A DNA stretch of 17,782 nucleotides, from assembly GCA_964403785.1 (NCBI GenBank), contig CAYOHM010000038.1:1-17782 (forward strand). Reading direction: 5' to 3'. This DNA comes from MGBC120314 sp964403785 (GTDB lineage Bacteria > Bacillota > Clostridia > Lachnospirales > Lachnospiraceae). Both the position numbers and the translations under genes were made by a program. The notes beneath the pieces were generated by a model. That model ran no database searches, was not told the DNA's origin, and saw only the letters and a program-made list of their open reading frames with translations. Positions 7,431 to 15,080 of this stretch are shown in pieces. Each line of letters starts with the position of its first letter. The stretch's first letter is position 1.

Positions 7431-8045
7431 TTATAAAAATGACAAATTCCTAAGTGAAGCCTTAAGAATTGCCTCGGAATCCATTCCCTCGGTGTATGCA
7501 ACCTTCCTGACAGCCATAACCGCTTCTGAATTACTGTATCCCAAAGCAGTCAAGGCTGCGATAGCTTCCGCCCTCGGGTCATCACTTGAAGCCTCAGGCA
7601 GCGAAGCAGCCGCACCTGACACGGCATTATCCGTAATGTCAGAAACAGCTATCCTGCCCTTAGCCTCTATTATAAGCTTCTGTGCCGTCTTAAGTCCCAC
7701 CCCGGGTGCCTTGGAAATAGCCTTGGCATCCTCGGATATAATCGCATACTTTAAATCATTAACAGATAATGCCGATAAAATGGACAAAGCACCCTTCGGT
7801 CCTATACCGCTGACACTGATAAGTATCTTAAATATATTAAGCATTTCCCTTGAATCAAATCCGCAAAGCTTCATTGAATCTTCCGTAACGTTAAGATATG
7901 TATAAATCTTAACCTCACTTCCTATGTGCGGCAGCTTTGAAAGCACACTGGTCGGCACTTCAATATTATAACCGACGCCGCCACATTCCACAACCACATT
8001 AGAATCTATAATCTCTACCAGTTCTCCATGAATAAAAGAAATCAT
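7431..8045 (-). CDS. ruvA: Holliday junction branch migration protein RuvA
   Basis: A 204-residue RuvA of usual length. It binds four-way junctions as a tetramer and loads RuvB. The N-terminal OB-fold starts MISFIHGELVEI. Two helix-hairpin-helix motifs follow: SVSGIGPKGALSIL (about 77-90) and APGVGLKTAQKLI (113-125). An acidic, alanine-rich linker (about 135-158) leads to C-terminal domain III (RAEAIAALTALGYSNSEA), which contacts RuvB. The ATG at 8043-8045 follows AGGAG by eight bases. The gene begins only 22 bases after the rnfB stop with no hairpin between, so it is probably co-transcribed with the rnf genes and with ruvB downstream. Confidence 0.97.
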   Translation of the reverse strand: MISFIHGELVEIIDSNVVVECGGVGYNIEVPTSVLSKLPHIGSEVKIYTYLNVTEDSMKLCGFDSREMLNIFKILISVSGIGPKGALSILSALSVNDLKYAIISEDAKAISKAPGVGLKTAQKLIIEAKGRIAVSDITDNAVSGAAASLPEASSDDPRAEAIAALTALGYSNSEAVMAVRKVAYTEGMDSEAILKASLRNLSFL

Positions 8046-8067
8046 AAACTAAACTCCTGCAATAAAA

Positions 8068-8868
8068 TTATCTTGTCTCGTTGCTTGTAATACATTTTGC
8101 AGGACACTGACGTTCACAAAGTCCACAGCCCACACAGCGCTCATAATCAATATGCGCAAGGAATTTATCCACCTTGACAGCATCCAGAGGACAATTTCTC
8201 TGGCACATTGAGCAGCCTATACATCCAACCTTGCAGTTTTTCTTAACATCAATTCCCTTATCATGCGACGAGCATGAAACTCTCATATCAGAAGCATATG
8301 GAACCAGCTCAATAAGCTGGCGCGGACATGTTACAACGCATTTGCCGCATGCTTTACACTTATCCTCGTCCACCTTGGCAATACCGTTCACTATTTCAAT
8401 CGCTCCAAACGGACATGCCTTCTTACATGAGCCATATCCCAGACATCCATATGTACAGGACTTGTCTCCGCCATTTTGCATAAATGAAGCTGTTATGCAG
8501 TCCTGCACACCGTCATATTCATAAACCTTTGTCGTCTTTTCGCAGTCACCGTTACATTTTACAAATGCAGTCATTTTCTCCGACGCAGCGACGCTGGTTC
8601 CCATTATTTCACCAATCTTTGCCGCCACCGCATCTCCGCCGACAGGACAGGCATTTACAGGAGCCTCCCCCTTTGCGATTGCCGCAGCAAGTCCGTCACA
8701 TCCCGGGAAACCGCAGCCGCCGCAGTTATTACCCGGGAGCTGCTCACGTACCTTTATTTCCTTCTCATCTGCTTCTACCTTAAATTTCTCACTGGCAAAT
8801 CCAAGGAAAAGACCAAGGATCAGACCAATACCGCCGGCTACGGCGGCTGCAACCAATATTCCAGCCAT
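8068..8868 (-). CDS. rnfB: Rnf complex iron-sulfur subunit RnfB
   Basis: A 266-residue RnfB, the likely ferredoxin-facing subunit of the Rnf complex. One membrane anchor (about 3-25) is followed by the family's first cluster-binding domain, NCGGCGFPGCDGL with C49, C52, C57 and C74. Then come four further cysteine groups: C138/C142/C148/C152, C171/C174/C177/C181, C212/C216/C219/C222/C226 and C245/C248/C251/C255, several of the CxxCxxCxxxCP ferredoxin type. C105, C109 and C124 are additional cysteines. Enterobacterial RnfB is shorter and carries fewer clusters; extended, cluster-rich RnfB is typical of clostridia. The gene is last in rnfCDGEAB. Its start follows GGAGG and lies 15 bases after rnfA. 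Confidence 0.96.
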   Translation of the reverse strand: MAGILVAAAVAGGIGLILGLFLGFASEKFKVEADEKEIKVREQLPGNNCGGCGFPGCDGLAAAIAKGEAPVNACPVGGDAVAAKIGEIMGTSVAASEKMTAFVKCNGDCEKTTKVYEYDGVQDCITASFMQNGGDKSCTYGCLGYGSCKKACPFGAIEIVNGIAKVDEDKCKACGKCVVTCPRQLIELVPYASDMRVSCSSHDKGIDVKKNCKVGCIGCSMCQRNCPLDAVKVDKFLAHIDYERCVGCGLCERQCPAKCITSNETR

Positions 8869-8883
8869 ATCTCTTCCTCCTAA

Positions 8884-9459
8884 TTATACCAGACCTGCAA
8901 AACCGAAGAATGCTATTGACATAAGACCGGCTGTGACGAGCACAATCGGCATACCCTTAAAGCTCTCCGGAATATCATTTGTATCTATCCTCTCACGGAT
9001 TCCTGCCATAATTACAATAGCGATAAGAAAACCGAGTGACGTAGCAAAACCGTTTACAACAGACTCAAGTAAATTATAGCCCTTCTGCACATTGATAAGT
9101 GCGATACCAAGCACCGCACAGTTGGTTGTAATAAGCGGTAAATAAACGCCAAGTGCCTTATACAGTGAAGGTATTGATTTTTTAAGGAACATTTCAACAA
9201 ACTGTACCAGCGCAGCAATTACAAGAATAAATACAATCGTATTTAAATATGCCAAATCGCAAGGTACAAGAATATAATCATAAATAAGGCTTGTGAAAAA
9301 GCAGGAAATCGTAAGCACAAACATAACTGCAATTCCCATACCGGCTGCCGTCTCTGTTTTTTTGGAAACACCGAGGAACGGACATAAGCCTAAAAACTGG
9401 CTTAATACAACATTATTAATCAATGCCGCACTAACCGCGATTATCAAAAGATTTATCAT
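8884..9459 (-). CDS. rnfA: Rnf complex membrane subunit RnfA
   Basis: A 191-residue integral membrane subunit with six predicted helices, the usual size for RnfA/NqrE. It opens with the family pattern NNVVLSQFLGLCPFLGVSK (15-33) and contains LITTNCAVLGIALIN (109-123). C26 and C114 match the conserved intramembrane cysteines that, with two from RnfE, hold a [2Fe-2S] cluster at the RnfA/RnfE interface in the related Na+-NQR and Rnf structures. It begins 3 bases after rnfE; its GGAGG ribosome binding site is formed by the last codons of rnfE (AAG GAG GCG). This suggests coupled translation of the two pseudo-symmetric subunits. Confidence 0.97.
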   Translation of the reverse strand: MINLLIIAVSAALINNVVLSQFLGLCPFLGVSKKTETAAGMGIAVMFVLTISCFFTSLIYDYILVPCDLAYLNTIVFILVIAALVQFVEMFLKKSIPSLYKALGVYLPLITTNCAVLGIALINVQKGYNLLESVVNGFATSLGFLIAIVIMAGIRERIDTNDIPESFKGMPIVLVTAGLMSIAFFGFAGLV

Positions 9460-9462
9460 AGC

Positions 9463-10131
9463 CTACGCCTCCTTTCCGCCGCAAAGTTTATTTGCGCAGC
9501 CCATACAGCCTGTTTTTGAACAATCCGAAGTATCTACGCCCTTCTTGCGCTTTAATCTGTTCTGGATTGCAACAAGGCAGGAAAGAACGAAGAAAGCTCC
9601 GGGAGCAAGTATCATAATCGTAACAGGCTCATATGCATCAGGAAGCACCTGAATATTAAACAGAGTTCCTGCTCCGATAAATTCTCTTATTGCACCGAGA
9701 ATTGTGATTGCAATTGTAAAGCCAAGCCCCATACCTATACCGTCAAATGCCGATACAATCGGCGGATTCTTAGAAGCATAGCTCTCTGCACGGCCAAGAA
9801 TTATACAGTTAACTACAATAAGCGGAATATATATTCCGAGGCTGTCATAAAGCGACGGCACAAATCCTTCAAGAAGGAACTGCATAATTGTAACAAATGA
9901 AGCTACTATGACGATAAATGCCGGAACTCTCACCCTGTCCGGAATAATCTTACGAAGCAGTGAAATCATAAAATTACTCATCATAAGCACCACCGTTGTT
10001 GTAAGACCCATACCGCAGCCGTTTACCGCAGAGGTTGTAACGGCAAGAGTAGGACACATACCCAGTGTAAGCACAAAAGTTGGGTTTTCTTTAATTATAC
10101 CATTATATAAACGCTCCAGATACTTATTCAT
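9463..10131 (-). CDS. rnfE: Rnf complex membrane subunit RnfE
   Basis: A 222-residue membrane subunit, homologous to RnfA and expected to insert in inverted orientation with six helices. Family segments are LTLGMCPTLAVTTSAVNG (21-38) and IYIPLIVVNCIILGRAES (100-117). C26 and C109 are the expected intramembrane cluster ligands. After the last helix and a basic stretch (RLKRKK) there is a cysteine-rich tail with C204, C209, C212 and C217 in the final 20 residues, absent from enterobacterial RnfE as far as I know. The ATG overlaps the rnfG TAA by one base, and GGGAGG nine bases upstream lies within the last codons of rnfG. Confidence 0.96.
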   Translation of the reverse strand: MNKYLERLYNGIIKENPTFVLTLGMCPTLAVTTSAVNGCGMGLTTTVVLMMSNFMISLLRKIIPDRVRVPAFIVIVASFVTIMQFLLEGFVPSLYDSLGIYIPLIVVNCIILGRAESYASKNPPIVSAFDGIGMGLGFTIAITILGAIREFIGAGTLFNIQVLPDAYEPVTIMILAPGAFFVLSCLVAIQNRLKRKKGVDTSDCSKTGCMGCANKLCGGKEA

Positions 10132-10757
10132 TAGTTCGTACCTCCCGCATCAGCTTCTATAATCGCCTTATTATCATAAAAGAAATCAAGTCCGCCGTTC
10201 ACGGCATTTGTAACAGCCGTTGTGGTGATGGTTGCTGCACTGATGGCATCTATCTCATCCTCACTGCTCTTGCCCGTCTTGGTGTATTTTATATTTCTTG
10301 CATTTATACCGGCAAACTGATCTTTAAACTCGGAATTTTTGGCTTTCATACCAAGACCCGCTGTTTCATTCAGTGTCAGGAATGAAATGCCGTTTAATGT
10401 TCCGTCAAGGCGCACTCCCATAAGAAAAGTAACATCACCGCCGTACCCGTTATGATCCGTAACAGTAATTACCAGACCCAGTACATTTCCGTCAGCGTCC
10501 TTTGCCGTAAGTGCTTCACTCACGCTGCCGCTGTCATAGGACACAGAGGCATATGCTTCACTTCCCTCCATATCCTCGGAATAAAAGTCCTCAAATGAAG
10601 CCGCATCCTCAAATACAGCCTTACAGGCATTAGCCTTTGTAAGCTGCTCCTGTTTTGCAATGGGCTCCTTTGTAATGTCATAAACATAACCCAGCAAAAA
10701 TCCGGCAACAATCGTAATTGCAAATAATATACAGGAATCCTTTATTATACCCTTCAT
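10131..10757 (-). CDS. rnfG: Rnf complex flavoprotein subunit RnfG
   Basis: The start is placed at the ATG at 10755-10757 (208 residues). AGGAGG (10765-10770) lies seven bases upstream and overlaps the last rnfD codons, the ATG overlaps the rnfD TAA by one base, and the protein then begins MKGIIKDSCILFAITIVAGF, a normal membrane anchor. The upstream ATG at 10776-10778 would add seven residues and lacks comparable support. The FMN-binding domain on the outer side contains NETAGLGMKA (130-139). The covalent flavinylation motif is D170-A-I-S-A-A-T176, where T176 should receive FMN by phosphoester bond through an ApbE transferase not encoded here. The usual glycine of SGAT is alanine. RnfG passes electrons between membrane flavin and iron-sulfur carriers. 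Confidence 0.95.
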   Translation of the reverse strand: MKGIIKDSCILFAITIVAGFLLGYVYDITKEPIAKQEQLTKANACKAVFEDAASFEDFYSEDMEGSEAYASVSYDSGSVSEALTAKDADGNVLGLVITVTDHNGYGGDVTFLMGVRLDGTLNGISFLTLNETAGLGMKAKNSEFKDQFAGINARNIKYTKTGKSSEDEIDAISAATITTTAVTNAVNGGLDFFYDNKAIIEADAGGTN

Positions 10758-11686
10758 TATTTTGCCTCCTTTCCACATCCAAAAGGAGTAGGATATGTGT
10801 ACTTCTCAATAATCGGCACAAGAAGGTTGCAGAAAATAATGGCATAGGAAACTCCCTCCGCCGAATTTCCGAACAATCTGAAAAGTCCCGTCAAAACGCC
10901 CAGCAAAATTCCGAAGATGACCTTACCCTTATCCGTTGCAGGTGAAGTGACATAGTCCGTCGCCATAAAGAAGGCTCCAAGCATAATTCCGCCGCCGCAA
11001 AGCTCTGAGGCAAGATACGCAAGGTCAAATCCATGTCCTCCAAAAATGAGTACGAATAAAGCAAAGGTAACAATATAGCAGGCTGGTATAGTGATTTTAA
11101 TTACCTTGCGCAGCAAAAGATACGCAGCGCCGATAAGAATTGCAAGCGTTGATGTCTCACCTATTGTACCCGCTGTTGTCCCAAGAAACATACGGAGCAC
11201 ATCTACCTTCTCTCCCGCCTTAACAAGAGCAAGCGGTGTGGCTGATGTTACACCGTCATAAACAAAGGTATTCATTCTTCCTGCAAACGATATAAGCAAA
11301 AAGCATCTTGCTCCAAGTGCAGGATTCATAAAATTCTGTCCTATTCCGCCAAATAACTGTTTTACTACAATTATCGCAAAAAATGAGCCCAGAATAACCA
11401 TCCCCAGCGGAAGGGTTGCAGGGACATTGAGTGCAAGCAGCAGACCTGTGACAGCTGCGCTTAAATCTGCGATTCTGATTTTTTTGTGCATAAAATGCTG
11501 ATACATAGCTTCAAAGGCTACACATGAAGCTACGGAGGTTATAATAACTAAGACTGCATCAAGTCCAAAATTATAAATTCCTACTGCCGTTGTCGGAAGC
11601 AGTGCAATCAGCACATCCCTCATAATAGATTGTGTTGTATCTCTATGCCTTATGTGAGGGGCGCTTGATACGTGATATTTATTCAT
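10757..11686 (-). CDS. rnfD: Rnf complex membrane flavoprotein subunit RnfD
   Basis: The start is placed at the ATG at 11684-11686 (309 residues, MNKYHVSSAPHIRHR, a typical RnfD beginning). It has AAAGGGG six bases upstream and lies just after the rnfC stop; an upstream in-frame ATG would place 12 extra residues inside rnfC. About ten membrane helices are expected. The flavinylation motif is D144-G-V-T-S-A-T150, so T150 is the likely covalent FMN site. Conserved segments GGIGQNFMNPALGARCFLL (113-131) and FMATDYVTSPATDKGK (240-255) are clear. RnfD is homologous to NqrB and is thought to form part of the ion path. It ends in GKEAK, whose codons form the rnfG ribosome binding site. Confidence 0.96.
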   Translation of the reverse strand: MNKYHVSSAPHIRHRDTTQSIMRDVLIALLPTTAVGIYNFGLDAVLVIITSVASCVAFEAMYQHFMHKKIRIADLSAAVTGLLLALNVPATLPLGMVILGSFFAIIVVKQLFGGIGQNFMNPALGARCFLLISFAGRMNTFVYDGVTSATPLALVKAGEKVDVLRMFLGTTAGTIGETSTLAILIGAAYLLLRKVIKITIPACYIVTFALFVLIFGGHGFDLAYLASELCGGGIMLGAFFMATDYVTSPATDKGKVIFGILLGVLTGLFRLFGNSAEGVSYAIIFCNLLVPIIEKYTYPTPFGCGKEAK

Positions 11687-11699
11687 ATTTATCCCCTTT

Positions 11700-13016
11700 C
11701 TACTTTTTTCTGCGGTCAGCAAGAATCTGTTTTCTCATAGATTTAATATTCTGCGTAAGCGGTTTTTTAGCCGGACAAATGAATGAGCAGCAGCCACATT
11801 CACAACATTCCATTCCGCCGAGCCTTTCAAATTCCGCCTTATTGCCCGCTACTGCCAAAGAAGAAAGCTTTGAAGGCATCACCCTGCCCGGACAGACATC
11901 CGAGCATCTGCCGCATCTTATACATGGGCTTTCCTCAACTTTGGAAACCACATCCTCCTTAAGGGCAAGCAGTGCGGAGGTTCCCTTTGTAACCGGAACG
12001 TCAAGCGTCATCATTGCAAAGCCCATCATAGGACCGCCCGAAATATATTTTGACACCTCACAGGTGGTCAAGCCGCACTCTTTAAGGAGCTGTGCATATG
12101 AAGTACCTATCCTCACTCTGAAATTTGCAGGAGCTTTTACTGCCTCACCGGTAACTGTCACTATTCTGCTTATAAGAGGCTTGCCTTCTATTACTGCGTT
12201 GTAAATTGAAACTGCCGTATCGACATTATGTACAATACAGCCCACATCCGCCGGAAGCATGCCCGAATTGATTTTTCTGCCCGTTGTTGCATATATCAGA
12301 GTACGCTCACTACCCTGAGGGTACTTTGTTCTGACAGGCTTTACTTCAATGCGCTCATACCCCTTTACAATCTCCGTCATCACGCTTATTGCCTGCGGCT
12401 TATTGTCCTCTATTGCAATATAGCCCTTTGCCTGCGGAAACAGCTTTAATACAGTTAAAAGTCCGTCACGGAGCTTTTGCGGTTCCTCCAGCATCCTTCT
12501 GTAATCGGATGTAAGATAGGGCTCACATTCAGCGCCATTTACAATAATATATTCTATCTTGTCAGGCTCCTTCGGAGTGAGCTTAACATTTGTCGGAAAA
12601 CCTGCTCCGCCCATGCCTACCACTCCGGCAGCCTTAATTCTTTCTCTTATTTCATCAGCATTTAATTCATCAAGTGTCTTGGGTGTATATACAACCTCTT
12701 CATATGTCCCATCATTTTCAATAATTATGCAGTCGGACATACCGCCATTGGCAAGTCTTCTTGCTTCTATTGACTTTACGGTTCCAGAAACAGATGAATG
12801 TACATTAGCTGAAATAAATCCGGCCGCCTCTCCTATAAGCTGTCCTGCCAGCACATGGTCACCCTTTCCCACTACTGGAGCAGCAGGTGCGCCTATATGC
12901 TGTGAAAGAGGAATCACTATATCCCCCTCAGGTATCAGCTCAATTATTTCTTTATCCTTGGAGATGTCTTTGCCGTCATAAGGATGAACGCCACCCTTAA
13001 ATGTCAACTTTGCCAT
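11700..13016 (-). CDS. rnfC: Rnf complex NADH-binding subunit RnfC
   Basis: A 438-residue peripheral subunit that holds the NAD(H) site of the ferredoxin:NAD+ oxidoreductase. It begins with the family pattern FKGGVHPYDGK (6-16). The nucleotide/FMN-binding glycine-rich loop is GVVGMGGAGFPTNVK (131-145), followed by IIVNGAECEPYLTSD (157-171). Two ferredoxin-like [4Fe-4S] motifs follow: C365/C368/C371/C375 and C404/C407/C410/C414, the latter in a run with extra C405 and C409. It lacks the long repetitive C-terminal tail of E. coli RnfC. It is first in the operon, with AAGGAG before the ATG at 13014-13016. Rnf couples electron flow from reduced ferredoxin to NAD+ with Na+ or H+ export; which ion is used is not decided here. 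Confidence 0.97.
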   Translation of the reverse strand: MAKLTFKGGVHPYDGKDISKDKEIIELIPEGDIVIPLSQHIGAPAAPVVGKGDHVLAGQLIGEAAGFISANVHSSVSGTVKSIEARRLANGGMSDCIIIENDGTYEEVVYTPKTLDELNADEIRERIKAAGVVGMGGAGFPTNVKLTPKEPDKIEYIIVNGAECEPYLTSDYRRMLEEPQKLRDGLLTVLKLFPQAKGYIAIEDNKPQAISVMTEIVKGYERIEVKPVRTKYPQGSERTLIYATTGRKINSGMLPADVGCIVHNVDTAVSIYNAVIEGKPLISRIVTVTGEAVKAPANFRVRIGTSYAQLLKECGLTTCEVSKYISGGPMMGFAMMTLDVPVTKGTSALLALKEDVVSKVEESPCIRCGRCSDVCPGRVMPSKLSSLAVAGNKAEFERLGGMECCECGCCSFICPAKKPLTQNIKSMRKQILADRRKK

Positions 13017-13178
13017 AAATCTTCTCCTTTATCATACATTTAACTTCCTTACCACTATTATTTATACAACATTAGACACAAAAAAGCTACTTTTATTTAA
13101 CAGAAATTTAATATATAATATAGATGTATATATATGTAGAATTAAACTAGAGTAAAACATATATGCAGGAGTATTCAT
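13017..13178. promoter_or_regulatory. Divergent promoter region between rnfC and the YprB-like gene
   Basis: This 162-base, very AT-rich gap must hold promoters for both directions. On the plus strand a perfect TATAAT (13114-13119) is the best -10 for the YprB-like gene, but the -35 at 17 bases (TTTTAT, 13091-13096) is poor. On the minus strand TATAAA (13061-13066) is the best -10 for rnfC, with no good -35. Ribosome binding sites are clear: AAGGAGA before rnfC and AGGAG eight bases before the YprB-like ATG. I see no riboswitch-like fold or clear operator. Confidence 0.4.
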
Positions 13179-14240
13179 ATGATAATTAATGAGCATGAGC
13201 TTGAAATCAATCCAAACACCAAGGCATACGCCGGCTTTGCACCCTATGACTGTTTATTTTTTGATATAGAAACAACCGGTTTTTCCGCTAAAAATTCAAT
13301 GGTATATCTCATAGGAGGTGTTTACTACAAGGATAAAAAATGGCGCACCATCCAATGGTTTGCCGATACCCCCGATGCCGAGCAAAATGTTCTTGCAGCC
13401 TTTTTTAAATTTTTAAGAGGCTTTAAAACTCTCATTAACTTTAACGGCGATGGTTTTGACATTCCCTACCTTCGTCAGCGTGCCGAACATTTCGGTATAG
13501 CCGACGATTTTATACAGATACACAGCATAGATATTTTCCGTGCGATAACGCCTGCCAAAAAGTTCCTTAAGCTTGCGAATTACAAGCAAAAATCCATCGA
13601 GGTATTCCTTGATATTTTGCGCGATGACAAATACAGCGGCGGAGAGCTGATTAACGTATACAAGGAGTATATTGACAAACCGACTAAATACAATCTGGAG
13701 CTTTTGATGCTTCACAATTATGATGATATCTGCGGTCTGACAAAGCTGCTCCCGGTTCTTTCATACGGAGAATTTGCAAACGGCTCGTTTGTCTATGATT
13801 CTTATGAACAGAATGAAAATGAGATTATTTTTAACTGTACCCTGCTCCAGTCCGTACCTAAACGCGTTTCACTCGGATTTAAGGATTTCTACATAACAGC
13901 CTTTCAGAATACCATGAAGCTTCGTGTAAAAATATACTCCGGCGAGCTTAAGTTTTTTTATTCAAACTATAAGGATTATTACTATCTCCCGAACGAGGAT
14001 ATGGCTATTCATAAGAGTGTTGCCTTTTATGTTGATAAAAATTTCAGGACTAAGGCCAAGGCAGCTAACTGTTACGGCAAAAAAAGCGGCAATTTTATTG
14101 TGCAGTTTTCGGAAATTGTACCCACATACTTTAAAATTGAATTTAATGATAAGCTGATGTATATTGAATTAAACGATGAATTTCTTGAAAACAGGGAACT
14201 CATAAGCAATTACATCAAGGATGTAATAAAGGCTGTGTAG
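13179..14240 (+). CDS. YprB-like RNase H-fold (DEDD) exonuclease domain protein
   Basis: A 353-residue protein and the only plus-strand gene. Residues about 24-196 carry a 3'-5' exonuclease-like domain of the YprB family. Exo I is FFDIETTGF with D29 and E31. Exo II is NFNGDGFDIPYL (87-98) with D94, and Exo III is HNYDD (179-183) with D183 as the likely last acidic ligand. All four metal-binding acids are therefore present. Residues about 200-353 form a second, unrecognised part rich in aromatic residues and lysine. B. subtilis YprB sits next to a helicase gene; here no helicase is adjacent. The substrate is unknown; DNA or RNA processing is plausible. It is transcribed divergently from rnfC and stops inside a terminator shared with cheR. 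Confidence 0.85.
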   Translation: MIINEHELEINPNTKAYAGFAPYDCLFFDIETTGFSAKNSMVYLIGGVYYKDKKWRTIQWFADTPDAEQNVLAAFFKFLRGFKTLINFNGDGFDIPYLRQRAEHFGIADDFIQIHSIDIFRAITPAKKFLKLANYKQKSIEVFLDILRDDKYSGGELINVYKEYIDKPTKYNLELLMLHNYDDICGLTKLLPVLSYGEFANGSFVYDSYEQNENEIIFNCTLLQSVPKRVSLGFKDFYITAFQNTMKLRVKIYSGELKFFYSNYKDYYYLPNEDMAIHKSVAFYVDKNFRTKAKAANCYGKKSGNFIVQFSEIVPTYFKIEFNDKLMYIELNDEFLENRELISNYIKDVIKAV

Positions 14241-14257
14241 TCAAACTGCACAGCCTT
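14229..14257. terminator. Bidirectional terminator between the YprB-like gene and cheR
   Basis: A 12-bp stem (AAGGCTGTGTAG at 14229-14240 with CTGCACAGCCTT at 14246-14257, one G-U pair) encloses loop TCAAA. The left arm includes the TAG stop of the YprB-like gene. T-rich flanks lie on both sides: GTTTATGT on the plus strand and TTTATTAC on the minus strand. It can therefore stop both converging transcripts. The cheR stop lies 13 bases further right. Confidence 0.75.
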
Positions 14258-14269
14258 GTTTATGTATAC

Positions 14270-15049
14270 TTATTGCGGCTTCTCATAGAAGAAAAGCTTC
14301 GGAGATGTAAAACCAATCTCTTTATAATCAATTATCTGCTCCGTACTTCCTACAAAGAGCATACCACCGGGAACAAGAGATTTATAGAACTTCTCATAAA
14401 TCTCTCTCTTAGCCTCCTCAGTAAAGTAGATTACTACATTACGGCAGACAATCAAATGGCAGTCCTTAGGATATTCATCCTTCAAAAGATTATGGCTCTT
14501 AAATTCAACACACCTCTTTATTTCGTCAGCAATCTTAAATGAGCTGCCAATCTGTGTAAAGTACTTCTTCTTAAATTCCTCCGGAAGAGCACTTATACTC
14601 TGTGCCGAATAAATACCGGTTTTGGCTTTTTCGAGCACCTGCTTGTCTATATCGGTTGCAATGACCTTAATTCTGTTAAGAGGAACCTGCTTGCTAAGCA
14701 GCATAACCAGCGAATAAGGTTCATCACCGGTTGAACACGCAGAGCTCCAAATCTTAAGGTTATTTCCATGCATGGCAATAAGCTGCGGAAAGATATCTTT
14801 TTCCAATATATCCCACATATGAGGGTTTCTGTAAAACTCAGAAACATTAATTGTAAGATAATTGACAAATTCATCAAACACCTTTTGATTATGCTTTAAT
14901 TCATCGACATACGAATCATAATCGGTGAACTTATTTCTGGCAATAAGGGTATCTATACGTCTCTTCATCTGACGTTCTTTGTATGCATTCAAATCAATTG
15001 TCGTTAGTTCGAGTACCTTTTTCTTAAAGCTTTCATAATCACTTGCCAT
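14270..15049 (-). CDS. cheR: CheR-type protein-glutamate methyltransferase
   Basis: A 259-residue SAM-dependent methyltransferase that methylates glutamates of chemoreceptors to set adaptation. The N-terminal helical CheR_N domain (about 1-70) leads into TINVSEFYRNP (66-76). The methyltransferase core follows: SAM motif KIWSSACSTGDEPYSL (99-114), ATDID (131-135), CRNVVIYF (202-209) and a GGMLFVGSTE segment. It has no TPR or PAS extension, so it looks like a classical CheR. The pattern WSSAC replaces the more common W-AGC, a mild variation. No other chemotaxis or flagellar gene is in the window. It follows the S1-domain gene by 31 bases on the same strand, with an AGGTG-type ribosome binding site and no hairpin between, so co-transcription is likely. 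Confidence 0.95.
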   Translation of the reverse strand: MASDYESFKKKVLELTTIDLNAYKERQMKRRIDTLIARNKFTDYDSYVDELKHNQKVFDEFVNYLTINVSEFYRNPHMWDILEKDIFPQLIAMHGNNLKIWSSACSTGDEPYSLVMLLSKQVPLNRIKVIATDIDKQVLEKAKTGIYSAQSISALPEEFKKKYFTQIGSSFKIADEIKRCVEFKSHNLLKDEYPKDCHLIVCRNVVIYFTEEAKREIYEKFYKSLVPGGMLFVGSTEQIIDYKEIGFTSPKLFFYEKPQ

Positions 15050-15080
15050 ATCTACACCTACCCAAACCTATTAAGATTAA

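Noticed and set aside
7426..7905. Plus-strand open frame of 159 codons opposite ruvA
   Set aside because: Antisense to clear RuvA motifs; its alanine/serine-rich content is the complement of ruvA codons.
6310..8067. A hidden ruvC near ruvAB
   Set aside because: The gaps around ruvA and ruvB are 22, 27 and 86 bases; there is no room for ruvC and no related frame nearby.
11632..12204. Plus-strand open frame of 190 codons opposite rnfC
   Set aside because: Antisense to conserved iron-sulfur motifs of RnfC, with no domain and no sensible upstream signals.
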